Shown: positions 1 through 9,987 of the stretch, in pieces
Layout: each line of letters starts with the position of its first letter
Numbering within the stretch: the stretch's first letter is position 1
Assembly (NCBI GenBank): GCA_949316235.1
Contig: OX438741.1
Coordinates: 25,673,324-25,737,323 of the forward strand
Length of the DNA stretch: 64,000 nucleotides
Origin: Oegoconia quadripuncta
Taxonomy: Eukaryota; Arthropoda; Insecta; Lepidoptera; Autostichidae
Direction of reading: 5' to 3'
Made by a program: the position numbers and the translations under genes
The notes under the pieces: model-generated
Seen by the model: only the letters and a program-made list of their open reading frames with translations
What the model was told of the DNA's origin: nothing
Database searches by the model: none

Positions 1-199
1 GAAACCCTTGTAGGATCACTTTGTTATCCATAAGTTTGTGAAACCCTTTTTCACAGGAAGCCGTGGAAGGATCGAGTTGTAATTAGGTCGACGGTCTCTT
101 GAAGGCTGATAAAAATCAAGGTTCCAAGTTGAAGTCATAAAAAAATACAGCCATTTACGCCGCATATTTTGACACGTAAATAAATCAAAATCTATAGGG

Positions 200-412
200 T
201 ACTGTGTAATTAGTAATTACCTAGAATCATGAAATTTGACAAAAACCAAGGTCTCGCAGAACAAGTAAAGCAAAAAATCCAAAAAACTTACCTTACCAAA
301 TTACATATATCCAGACTACTCGATTTCCGTGATGGACGAGCTATCTACATACAAGTTTGTACGGAATCGTCAGTGATCGAGTTAGACTCGCGCTTGTCCG
401 CGTTTTTCTATA
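200..412 (+). repeat. Lepidopteran-type dispersed repeat fragment
   Basis: The stretch reads like a common dispersed repeat of Lepidoptera, recognised by 'atcatgaaatttg' near its left side and, at its right end, a 'tacggaatcgtcagtg...gagttagactcgcgcttg' block that resembles a frequent 'tacggaaccct...gagtccgactcgcacttg' motif. The 85-codon frame at 229-486 lies across it and has no recognisable domain, so it is treated as a chance frame. Related but more diverged pieces appear at 46610-46815 and 49660-49860. Family assignment is from memory of the motif, not from a search. Confidence 0.4.
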
Positions 413-1688
413 ATTTTAGTGATAATTTACAATCTGTGTACAATGTACACTGTATGATAATGTACAAACAAGAGGGATGCAGTTAAAATGGTAACAAGAA
501 ACTAAGGACAGCTGACTCACCTCCACACCCTCCCACTGCAACTCCTGTTAGCCAGGATCAGCGGTAAGGCTGAACGTCACCTACAGATAGTAAGCAGGTC
601 CCGAGAAAAGACTACGCTACCCTGGGCCCCAAATTTATTTACTAAAGAAGAAAAAAGGGGTTTAAAGATGGAAAAAAATATTATTTTCTCCTCCTGTACA
701 AATGGGAGTAGTGGGGGGTGACCAATGACAGGCAAACGTCTCTCAATGGCCTATCTGCTTATCGGTAATTAACTATGAAATGTTCCAAATAAAAGAGTAC
801 GTTTATTGTTTTATTGCTACAAATATAACCATTGTGCACTTTACTCGAGAGAGTTAAATAGCGATTTTTCTATAATTTTTACAAATACTTCACTAGATAA
901 TAAAGAATGTGTTGCACTTTATGAGAGTTAGTACTGGGTGTAGGGAGTGTAACTTTACTTCGCGATATGTGTACATAGGAGCAACATTGCCGCAATGCGG
1001 TGCCGGCATGTCGACAGCTTCTGCCCTTTTGGCGCGAAATACTTCCAATGGCGACTATTATATAATTTTAAGAGTGACATTAGGCGCTTAAGGACTTAAT
1101 AATATTATTTTTATTTTATAAGGACATGGAAAAAAGCCCGATTCAATATCAAGAATTTTAATCAAGAGACTATCACAATTTGGATCTACGTTGAAGTAAC
1201 TACTTAATTTTTTTTATTTCGGAAGCAAAAACATTACCCTTCTTTTGGGCGCCGCAGTCCGTTACAAAGGAAAGACCAAATAGGTACTACCATAGAAAAT
1301 GAAAACTATATGCCTGCAAGCGAAGTTAATTAAATTTCGATAAACTCATTGAGGGTGTTACTGAAACATGCAATGACGGCAAATTGTTTTATGTGAACGT
1401 GACAAGAATTTTGTAACAAAACAATATGTAAGTTAAACAACATAGTTTACATTTCACGAACGTCTTGTTAGTTTTTTTACTATAAAATAATTATAATATA
1501 AAAATTTAATATAAAATAAAACTATTACACTCTAGGGATCCTGACGAATCTAATGACACCATGCATTTCGAAATCGGTCAAGCCGTTTAGGCTACAGGAG
1601 GTAACATAGAAATCTATTTCAATCAAAAAACGTTACCCTCCTTCCTTGGGCAGTCGGGTAATAATTATCTACTCGCAATAACTTAAGT
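413..1688. other. No recognisable feature
   Basis: AT-rich sequence with only short chance frames (for example 909-1091). No splice-consistent coding exon, hairpin or repeat copy was seen. Confidence 0.5.
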
Positions 1689-1800
1689 GAACGTTGGTGG
1701 TTCAAATGGTTAAGACGCAGTCCTATTGGGAGGTCCGGGTTCGATTCGCAGGCAGGCCATGTACCAATGAGTTTTTGTTAAAAATACTACGAAAATTTCT
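1689..1800 (+). mobile_element. tRNA-derived SINE, 5' part (family B)
   Basis: The sequence shows a tRNA-like pol III promoter: an A-box region 'tggttcaaatggttaag' at about 1698-1714 and a B box 'ggttcgattc' at about 1738-1747, followed by 'ccatgtaccaatgagttttt'. The same layout, including 'accaatgagttttt', occurs in the longer copy at 57969-58268, so both belong to one SINE family. The body after about 1800 no longer aligns by eye, so this copy is truncated or diverged. Confidence 0.7.
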
Positions 1801-2090
1801 GACTGGTTTTCTAATAAATTGTCTGTCGATACAATCCGGATTTTGCGATTATTTAGATCTTATTCATGATGAATAAAATCTTTATTTCACTCACAACAAA
1901 TGTGAATTTTTAAATTGGGGTTGATCTTACTAACAACATGACAGCCTCATTTGTTGGAGGCTGGTGCCTAGAGCAAGCAGAAAATTGCATTTAGATTGTA
2001 AATAATGTGACAATACTCCCATATAAAACATGATACGAGATTTTTAAACAGCTACCTATCCTCAAGTTAATATAATTATGATTAACTATA

Positions 2091-2906
2091 CAGGGCGTCC
2101 CAAAGTTATGGGACATGAAGGGGAAGTAACTTAAATATTGTAGATAGTGAATTTTGCTCAAAGAAGACTTTATGTTATTTTTAAAAGTTAGTAATTCTGC
2201 ATTCATAGATTTTCTAAAAATTACTTGCTTCGGCTGGGAATCGAACCGACTTAAATGTGAAAAAAAAAACACCCTACTTTTATGATGCCAATCGAAAGAA
2301 TAGCTAAAAAATAATAACTCTGCCTAAGTAACATAGTATTTTAAAAGAAAGGAACAACATAAAATGATTGAGTCAAATTTCAAGAAAGTTATTTATTGCC
2401 GACGACGTTCGAAAAGTAGCGATATTATCATTCCAAAGATAGCATTGATTATTCGTAAATAAGTACCCACTTCATAAAATCAACAGGCAGCGGGCTCATT
2501 AAAAGATTGGCGATTTGCGTAAAACAAGAGGGATCACATTTTGAGCATTTAATTAATTAATTTACAAAAAAATACCTACTTAATTGACTACGGCAGTTTC
2601 ATGTATGTTTTTTATTTGATTAAAATGATTAATTTCACGTTGTTCCTTTCTTTTAAAATACTATGTTACTTAGGCAGAGTTATTATTTTTTAGCTATTCT
2701 TTCGATTGGCATCATAAAAGTAGGGTGTTTTTTTTTTCACATTTGAGTCGGTTCGATTCCCAGCCGAAGCAAATAATTTTTAGAAAATCTATGAATGCAG
2801 AATTACTAACTTTTAAAAATAACATAAAGTCTTCTTTGAGCAAAATTCACTATCTACGATATTTAAGGTACTTCCCCTTCATGTCCCATAACTTTGGGAC
2901 GCCCTG
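2091..2906. mobile_element. Foldback DNA element with ~270-bp inverted arms
   Basis: The left arm (2091-2360) and right arm (2639-2906) are near-identical inverted copies with only a few mismatches, separated by a 278-bp spacer of unrelated sequence. The outer ends read CAGGGCGTCCCAAAG and its complement, and both sides are flanked by TATA (2087-2090, 2907-2910), consistent with a TA or TATA target duplication as in Tc1/mariner-type non-autonomous elements. Each arm carries a tRNA-like B box, GGTTCGATTCCC, at about 2751-2762 and its complement near 2237-2248. The paired frames at 1991-2272 and 2725-3006 are translations of these arms and not genes. No transposase is encoded. Confidence 0.8.
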
Positions 2907-2910
2907 TATA

Positions 2911-3085
2911 GCTTTCCGGAATAACTTTATAGCGGATATATTTATATTTTTTATCCCACGGGAACTACTCACTTTATCGGAATTAAAAATATCCTATGTT
3001 TTTTAATCCGGGGTATGTTCTACCTATATTCCAAATTTCATCCAAATCCGTTCGTCCATTTCATCGCGATTATTCGGTCTCTCTG
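2911..3085 (+). repeat. Dispersed repeat L copy ('ccaaatttcatccaaatcc')
   Basis: This copy carries 'tatcccacgggaactac', 'aaatatcctatg' and 'ccaaatttcatccaaatccg', the internal landmarks of a repeat also present at 4087-4236, 9842-9987, 28528-28815, 43858-44056, 44922-45110 and, inverted, at 49536-49650. Better copies run from a 'cgcgacttc.cccgcgtggaa' left end to TTTCGCATTTATAATATTAG at the right. It begins immediately after the foldback element's flank, and its left end is missing. The family is common in Lepidoptera; its class is not decided here. Confidence 0.65.
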
Positions 3086-3093
3086 GAAATCTA

Positions 3094-3150
3094 TGGGGAA
3101 GGCCTATATTCAGCAGTGGACGTCCTGTAGCGGATATGATGATGATGATT
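3094..3150 (+). repeat. LINE/SINE 3' tail with (ATG)n end
   Basis: The motif 'ggggaaggcctatattcagc' followed by 'agtggacgtcctgt' and (ATG)n is a very common lepidopteran retroelement 3' end. A short inverted relative sits at 14415-14443. Only the tail is present. Confidence 0.65.
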
Positions 3151-3155
3151 GATTT

Positions 3156-3574
3156 TTTGCTTGAAGTGTATGATATTGGTCAACTGTGTGTAACGATATA
3201 AATAATAAATGAATGGGCGAGCCCAATATTTTTTAGCAAATTTTAAATGATTGCGTACAGCTTAAACCTATTAATTGAACCCAAACGGTAAATAATTAAA
3301 TTAGATTCCGGCGTGATTGACCATGCTATGAATTCAAATCAAACTATTTTCGTGTGATACAGAGCGGTAACTTGGATTTACATTGGCTGTGTAACGTGTG
3401 TGTACTTCTGTGACACAAACGTAGTTTTGTTTTTATTCGATGACAAGACTAATAACAATTTTATATGAATAACAGGGCTGTTAGGCGAAAAAATGCAGCG
3501 TCTTACAATAGCTTAAAAAGTCGTTTATTTTATTATTTTATGTTTGTTTTTTTTCTTAATTATTTTATGAGCGC
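3156..3574. other. No recognisable feature
   Basis: AT-rich, no long frame and no match by eye to the repeat families of the window. Confidence 0.4.
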
Positions 3575-3776
3575 CTAACCTCCTACAAAGGTGCCAACTG
3601 AAAATCAGCGCTGTAGCACAGAATTAATATACTCAGTACTATATGGTTCATGCCACAGCATTATGCTGAGCTGGAACCTATATCAGCTTGCATTATTATG
3701 TTTTAGTATTATTATCTCAAAATTTTCATGTACAAGACCATTGTAAGCTGAATAAATGTTTTCTTTCTTTCTTACT
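3575..3776 (+). repeat. Probable LINE 3' UTR/tail ending in (TTTC)n
   Basis: The stretch ends with 'aagctgaataaatg' followed by TTTTCTTTCTTTCTT, an AATAAA-type signal then a simple tail, which is how many lepidopteran LINE copies end. The preceding 'ctcctacaaaggtgccaac' and 'gctgagctggaacc' blocks look like the non-coding part of that element. No reverse-transcriptase frame remains. Confidence 0.45.
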
Positions 3777-4086
3777 CCCAAGGATAATTTGAAAAAAATT
3801 ATCATACAATAATTAGATCCATTACATTATTATATAAACATGAAAAAAATCGCTTTTTTTTTTGTAGCTAATCATATTTTCGGTCGGCCCGAAATCAGGG
3901 ACCCGACTCTCGCGTACCTACTGGAGATTTCAATGTTGTGAGGAGAGTGATAGACATAAGTGAAATGTCGAGTGCGCGAAAATCGGGCCCCAGTGAGTTT
4001 CCCTTGGTTCTAATAAAATTGCTCTGCCAGCAGCGTCCTATTTTATGGATTCATTGGTTAAAATATTTCTTAGTTTATTTAATACT

Positions 4087-4236
4087 ATCTTTCCGCCCGT
4101 GGCTTCGCCTGCCTGGAATAACTACTCACTTTAACAGGATAAAAAATATCCTATGTTTATACCAAATTTCATCCAAATCCATTCATCCGTTTCACCATGA
4201 TTGAGCAACAAACAAACATCCAAACTTTCACTTTGT
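4087..4236 (+). repeat. Dispersed repeat L copy
   Basis: Runs from 'ccgcccgtggcttcgcctgc' through 'aaatatcctatg' and 'ccaaatttcatccaaatcc' to 'gagcaacaaacaaacatcc' and 'aactttcac', the same order of landmarks as the other L copies. The 88-codon frame at 3938-4204 overlaps it and is discounted. Confidence 0.7.
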
Positions 4237-4935
4237 TTTCAGCGTCAGTGTCAGATTGTTGTCAGCGTTATCTTAACGCTATGCGGAAAAACCGTACTTT
4301 TCCCGTATGATGGAAATCGTACTCCCGTAAAATCATCAAATAAAGTAGGTATAAATGGCAACCCTGACGAATAATCTTATCGTTTACGTTCAAGGCTTTT
4401 AATATTGGTAAATGACAAGATCGAATTGAAATACTGTATGGACAATTTCATAAATATCAGCATGCAACCGTCCACTGCTAGACTGCCCTTCACAAAAACT
4501 CTCCAGTCTGCGTAGCATGACATCGTTTGTCGCGTGCGACGTAGTAGTGAGAGTGGGATGGTTGTATATTTCGTCCAAGCGAATGTGCAGGACAAATATT
4601 ATCTCACGCGACAGAAACGTTGATCGCGCCTATCGTGCTACGGGGGCAGGTTTCCTTATTCAACCGCTAGTTAGTATTCAGTTTCTACATTCCTACTATG
4701 GACATTTTGAAAACTTCTCAGGAACGCCGTGTTAAACTTTTTTTAAATAGATCGATAATTGTCAATATAATATAATGAAGACTAAAGTACCTACCTAAGT
4801 GGCATTTACTCGAAGCACCCCACAATCAGAAAGACCTTTACGGCATAAGTCTGTCTGTACTCTACACAAGTACACGATTCAATTTTATAGTTTTTTTTAA
4901 GAATACAATCGACAGCATGACGCCACCAGTGTAAG
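4237..4935. other. No recognisable feature
   Basis: Overlapping opposite-strand short frames (4377-4595, 4517-4735) have no domain features and no splice support. Confidence 0.4.
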
Positions 4936-5012
4936 TTGGCTGCGGGTCGCTATCGGAAGGCAGTGAGACCCTCTTATATTGGAAGTGTTACGGTCGTGGT
5001 GCGGCCGCATGT
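4936..5012 (+). repeat. Dispersed repeat M copy
   Basis: The core 'ggaagtgttacggtcgtggt' recurs on the other strand at 18172-18203, with similar flanks ('gagacc.tcttata.tgg' on the left). Two copies in opposite orientation 13 kb apart indicate a dispersed repeat or a piece of a retroelement. No coding signal is evident. Confidence 0.55.
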
Positions 5013-6389
5013 ACGTATTTTCTTTTTGTGCAAAAAATTATTTTACAAGCCAAACAGTAAATTGAATGTTAGCTTTAGAAGCATTACCTTTGTAACCTTC
5101 TTAGAACCATTTAGCCACATAGAGGTCGTTAAGTGTCAGTAACATAATTCTAAAATATAATAAAAAAATGTTTTTTGTATCCCTGTTGAGACGCCACGCC
5201 ATGTATCCAGATTGTAATACATTAGTCGAGCGTTGATTTACACGGCGGCGTATCGTGGGCGCATCTATTCATAGTACTAATGTACTAAATATAGTACCGA
5301 TTCCCTATTATTTCTCGTGACTGACTCACCGAGTGTTCCGCTTAAAAGTAGATATTAACATTTTCGAATAAATTACTCCATTTAATTTATAAATTGATAA
5401 TTTAAAATTTAAATATAATTTCAGGAATTTAACTATATAGGAATAACTGGGGTATAAGTAACAACTAGGAAGTATTTTTAGAATATATATGTTACGGAAA
5501 TTGATAAACAATTATTACACCTAATTAATAATATATTACGTACAAACAGATACTACAATTTTATCGAGCATGATGACAATAAGAATTTCTGATGTTCATA
5601 GATATAATGAAACAATGTTAAATTGTAACTTGTGAAAAATAACAGAATCATTGATATCTGTGATGATAATTTAGCAATATTCGGTAAAGGTAACTAAATC
5701 CTTTCATTAATTTAAAATACTTGCATTGCAGTTAGTGGTCGGGTGTTTACATTTGTCGCTGAATGTACCAATAAAACACGTAAAGGCAGTCAAGGACTTG
5801 ACGCCTATGTAAATGTCATAGGTAGCTTACAACCTTGCCATGGTTCGGTCAGTTCTTTATGTTGGAGCTTTATTTCGTACTCGTATAATTATGTGTAGTT
5901 GAGCACCGCAGTTCATCATTATCGTGGTGATCTTTATCAGCGTGTCATAGACCTTTCCTAATGCAGGCCCTATATTACACATTGCACATCATTGGTTCAC
6001 CTGACGCGCGTCACTCGCTGTTTCCTTGTGCACGATATCTAACTCTGATCCTGCGGCCATCAGTTCTGCGACAAATGGGACCAGCGTAATGTCACTTTAG
6101 CTCGTGTCCTAGCATTTTGGAAACTTTATTCTTTTTTCGAATGTCCCTAATTCGGGACTTAACAACCAAAAGAACATGGGGGGTAGCTCTTCATAGTGCG
6201 CTGTCACTATTTTCCATGTGTAATAAATGATAGAGATGTAAACATTCTCTCAGGTAATCCCGTAAATATAAGTGTAAATTTTCCAAATCCAAATTCATGT
6301 TTTATAGATACTCATAGATTAGGGGCTGACACCCAAATACGGCTACACTTATGCATGTAAAGTCATGGTATGCAGGTAGAGGGCGTCTC
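5013..6389. other. No recognisable feature
   Basis: Strongly AT-rich between 5330 and 5700. No repeat copy from the families listed here and no plausible exon was found. Confidence 0.4.
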
Positions 6390-6500
6390 GCACATACATC
6401 TGCCGAACTGCGCGGGCGCAGGCGCGGACGCGTGGCAACCGTCGCGATCGCATCCGTCGAAGTGGTGAGACGCGCCGTGCGCCACAAGTGACGAGTGAGT
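6390..6500 (+). promoter_or_regulatory. CpG-rich patch, possible first exon/promoter
   Basis: About 100 bases are dense in CG dinucleotides ('gcgcgggcgcaggcgcggac') in an otherwise AT-rich region, and the patch is followed by a good splice-donor match, 'gagtgagtatt', near 6491-6501. This would fit a non-coding first exon of an unseen gene. There is no confirming acceptor, transcript or conserved peptide, so the call is tentative. Confidence 0.25.
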
Positions 6501-6501
6501 A

Positions 6502-7116
6502 TTAAAAATATTGCGGTGTAACCATTACTGTATTTCTTCCCTTTTACTATGGACATTTTCATCTAGAAATCTAGACATCTCGAAATGGGTAAGAATAGTT
6601 TGAGAGTAGTAGAGTCTAACTACTGGATGAGTTAAATTGAAATAGAAGTCATAAAAATTTTAATTGTCTTGTCATGTAATATTTTTTGGAAGCATATATG
6701 TTTGTATCAATCATCTATCGTGCAGTGTCGTTTATGTACCTAACAGACAAAATTATGCAACTCTACATAGAGAAATAGGAGAAGATATTTGTCGTGCGTA
6801 CATTACTGACCTACTCACATAAAATTTTGTAAAGATGCTTCATGTATGTGACATTGAGTCGCACTTCTCAAATAAGATCTTCACACAAAATTTCATAAAT
6901 AATTGCATACAGGAGAGAGACACCGACCGATCTCTCTCTGTCCTGTATTCCATTATTTGGAGGAAGTAAAAATATTTTTTTAATGATTAATAACGAGGTC
7001 TTATCCAGGAATACTTACAGAGATGCTTGTTAATGCAATATATTAACAGCTCTACTTATTAGCTTTAATGGCCATGCATAGCCCGCCGTGATTTTCAGCA
7101 CACGATTCTTTTCTAC
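6502..7116. other. No recognisable feature
   Basis: AT-rich sequence with no frame, hairpin or repeat copy seen. Confidence 0.4.
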
Positions 7117-7167
7117 TTTTTGTCGCTGTTTACTTTTCGTCGCTGTTTTCTTTTCGTCGCTGTTTTC
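7117..7167 (+). repeat. 17-bp tandem repeat, three units
   Basis: Three head-to-tail units of the pattern TTTTCGTCGCTGTTTTC (7117-7133, 7134-7150, 7151-7167), each with 'gtcgctgttt' and one or two substitutions between units. A small minisatellite. Confidence 0.8.
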
Positions 7168-8287
7168 TCTTCATTTAGACCACAGAAAACGCGGGTCGGG
7201 AGCGAGGCTAATTATAATCTACTAAACATCATCGAGTGCTCGTAATTTAGGGTTGCTCCACCACATTTATTTTTAAATACACTTTTTCTACACTTACTTC
7301 CTTGTCATGTCGAGTACAGATTTAGATAATAGGCGTACACGTTTACAGTAAACAAACGCATTCTTTTTTTAACTGGAAAAATTGTTTCAAATCCGTAAGT
7401 ATCGTTCATACGTTAGCGCTGACAAGGGTATTGCTTTTTGCAGAGAAAAGTAATTTTGAACTGAACCACCTAGGAGAATCAGTTTGTAATTTTTTGGGTA
7501 GTTACCGAGATTTCCCATTTGCTTCCAGTATGTATAGTTTTTGCAGTTATTAACGTATCAACCCTAAATTCGCCACATCTTGTTCGAGCTAAATTTTATA
7601 TATATCTTGCACCTTGCCATGTTGACAATAAATTGTGTCAACTTTTTACATTGGTCTTAACGCAAGTAAAGGTAGATCCGTTTTGAACACCTTTGATCAT
7701 GTCGACCATGGGCGAGCGATTTGTCAAAACCAACGTAATCATTTGCCGACAACACGATAAGGATCTAGCGATTTGTATGCGTGTGTTGAACAAAGTTATG
7801 TGTCATAATAACTAATCTACCTACTCGTGCTCCATTTATCCAATTCGTCTTGGGCTGATGCCAGCTATTCTAAATACCATACGCGGTTTCTTTCAAATTT
7901 GTTTATTACTTACAATACATTTTCTTTGCCTCCCACTACTGGTACGTAGAAAGTGGTTATGGAATCTCAAGACATTAAAATTACCTATAATGTTATCGTG
8001 TGATTCCTTGCTGTATAGAATAGGATCAACCCGTTACCAACCTAAGAAAAATACTCGTAAGCATAAACCCGCGATGAACATCAGCTTGCAAAACAAGACC
8101 TGTCAAGCCTGACATGGCCGTTAAGGCAAATCCTCTAAAACTATACAAATTCTTCGGGTAGACGATTATGTTCAGCAGTAGTCTTTAGCTGACATAATGA
8201 CACATTAACAGAGTCCTAGGAGCCAGAACATGGATGCATTCATAAATTAATTGGATTGGATGATTTCACTCAAACCCTTCTTACACC
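7168..8287. other. No recognisable feature
   Basis: Contains an 84-codon frame from an ATG at 7858 to 8112 with a hydrophobic stretch near its start, but no family resemblance and no flanking splice logic. Treated as chance. Confidence 0.4.
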
Positions 8288-8335
8288 TGCATCAACAACC
8301 TTATCTGCTGGTGCACAGCCTCCTCTCACTAGGAG
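8288..8335 (-). repeat. SINE 3' fragment (5S-headed family tail)
   Basis: 'gtgcacagcctcctctcact' followed by 'aggagagacc' matches the tail block seen in the longer copies at 8487-8790 and 33636-33930. Only the tail is present. Confidence 0.45.
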
Positions 8336-8486
8336 AGACCTTATTTTATCTGTAAAGGTAACATTGAAATCAATAATCTTACATATCCATCTGCTTTCTT
8401 AAGATCAAACAAATGAAGCTAACTAAACCTCAATCTAGTTCACTGTTGTATCTTAGATTCTCTCAATCCTCGATTTTCGTTGCTCT

Positions 8487-8790
8487 CATCATCGTCATTT
8501 CATCCATCGAACATTCGCACTGTTGGACACAGCCATCTCTCACAGAGAGGCCAAGGGTCAAAATCCACCACGCGGGCACAGGGCAATTTGCTAGATGTCA
8601 TACTAATGGCCACCTGACAGTCAATGTTTTTAAGGCGCTCTTGTAGGCTATCTACATGGCCTAACGACTAAAACAACCGGGACCGACGAACTATTTAACG
8701 TGTCCTCCGAAGTACAGTAACACTCGTATTCTTCTTAGCGAGTCAACACTCATCCAAGGAGTGACCGTGCCAGAAATGAGTGCTTCTCGT
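8487..8790 (-). mobile_element. 5S-rRNA-headed SINE, diverged copy
   Basis: Read on the - strand this has a 5S-like head (complement of 'actcatccaaggagtgaccg' around 8749-8768), then 'gtcccggttg', 'cattgactgtcaggtggcc', 'gtggtggattttgacc' and a 3' part ending near the complement of 'catcatcgtcatttc'. The order matches the better copy at 33636-33930. The 77-codon frame at 8413-8646 is inside it and is not a gene. The head is more decayed than in the other copy. Confidence 0.6.
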
Positions 8791-9031
8791 TTCGTTGCTT
8801 TACATGTTTGATATGTTCACCACGCGCAGATTTTGGAACCTTTGGATCATGTATTACCCTGTTGTCTCTCCATAATGGTAGATCTACGCTGTTGTGCTCA
8901 CGATAGATCCCTCAGATTCAAGGACGGGAATTCAAAAAGGCTATAAGCTATGTAGTTTATTTTTCTTCCGACCCACACGGATAAAGGAACATTTCATAAA
9001 TAACCAGTTCATCCAATGCTCCAATTTTTTA

Positions 9032-9249
9032 CCGCCTCCGTGGATAAATGAAAACAACTTAAGGCTTACAAAACGGAGGTCGCGGGTTCGATTCCCAGAG
9101 GGGTACATGTTTAGTTCACGATTTAATTTGTGATAGGGTATTTTTAAATGTCCGCCTGTCTAGCTACCACCATCTTATCTGTTGTGTTTCAGCTGTTTCA
9201 GATTCTTATCCAGTCCCCCAAATAAGTTGGTTTCGGGCGCGCTTCCATT
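9032..9249 (+). mobile_element. tRNA-derived SINE (family A), diverged copy
   Basis: Begins 'ccgcctccgtgg' and has a B box, GGTTCGATTCCC, at about 9086-9097. The body blocks 'tagctaccaccatcttatct' and 'agtcccccaaataag' are shared with the better copies at 16135-16476 and 37966-38208. The region between A and B boxes is altered and the poly(A) end is missing. Confidence 0.75.
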
Positions 9250-9841
9250 ATGCTCCATCAAGAAAAGCTGTCAATAGTAGCAATGACACCAGTTACTGGA
9301 TTTTTGTTTAACTCTATCCTAAACCGACAAACGCGGCAATTTATTGGCATCAATGTAGAGTCGCTACTGACTTTACATTTTGTAAGTAGCTGCCACAAAA
9401 TATTTGCATCTGTCAAATTTGTTCCACATAACATTATTTTAATAGTTTTAGAGTGATTTTGATAGATCGTTGTACTAGTTTTTGCAATAGGTAAGTACAT
9501 AACATTAGAATGTCTTCAATATCGAAATGTGTAAGCCCGTAGGTTTTTTTAGTTGGTTTAGTTAGTGTGAAAATAAATCTTCCGCAAAATTAATTACTCG
9601 AGTTTTAATGAATACGAGTAGGTAGCTGGCTAAGTAGTAGCTAGCTAGTTAAGTAGTACTTATAGTTAAAAAAGTGTTAGTTGGTAATTTTTTTTTGCTA
9701 AGCCATTATAAATAAAACGTCTTCCAGTAGTTATATTAAAAATCACATTAGGTAATGTATGTATAGAGTAATATATGGTCTTGATATTTCATTTTAGACA
9801 GCCTACCGTCGCCACGGTATTTAGTTTCTTACATAATAAAC
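9250..9841. other. No recognisable feature
   Basis: Two overlapping frames on opposite strands (9250-9456, 9258-9500) are mutual shadows without domain features. A cluster of 'agctagctag'-like words near 9625-9655 is low-complexity. Confidence 0.4.
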
Positions 9842-9987
9842 TAATATTTACCCCCGGCTTCGCTCGCGTGGAATTCTTTTACGTGTTTGTGTAATTTCGT
9901 TCATTTGACATAGTGTATCCAACCTCCATTCTGGGGTATATTGTACGTACATAGCCAAATTGAGCAACAAGCAAATATCCAAATTGT
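9842..9987 (+). repeat. Dispersed repeat L copy, internally deleted
   Basis: Left end 'ccccggcttcgctcgcgtgg' and right part 'attgagcaacaagcaaatat' then 'ccaaattgtcgc' match the L family. The central 'ccaaatttcatccaaatcc' block is lost. Confidence 0.6.

Noticed and set aside
1991..3006. Two nearly identical protein frames (1991-2272 on -, 2725-3006 on +)
   Set aside because: They are translations of the two arms of one foldback element; the similarity comes from the inverted repeat, not from a gene pair.
7858..8112. 84-codon frame with hydrophobic start, like a secreted peptide
   Set aside because: Hydrophobic codons are frequent by chance in AT-rich DNA; there is no processing pattern, homology or exon context.
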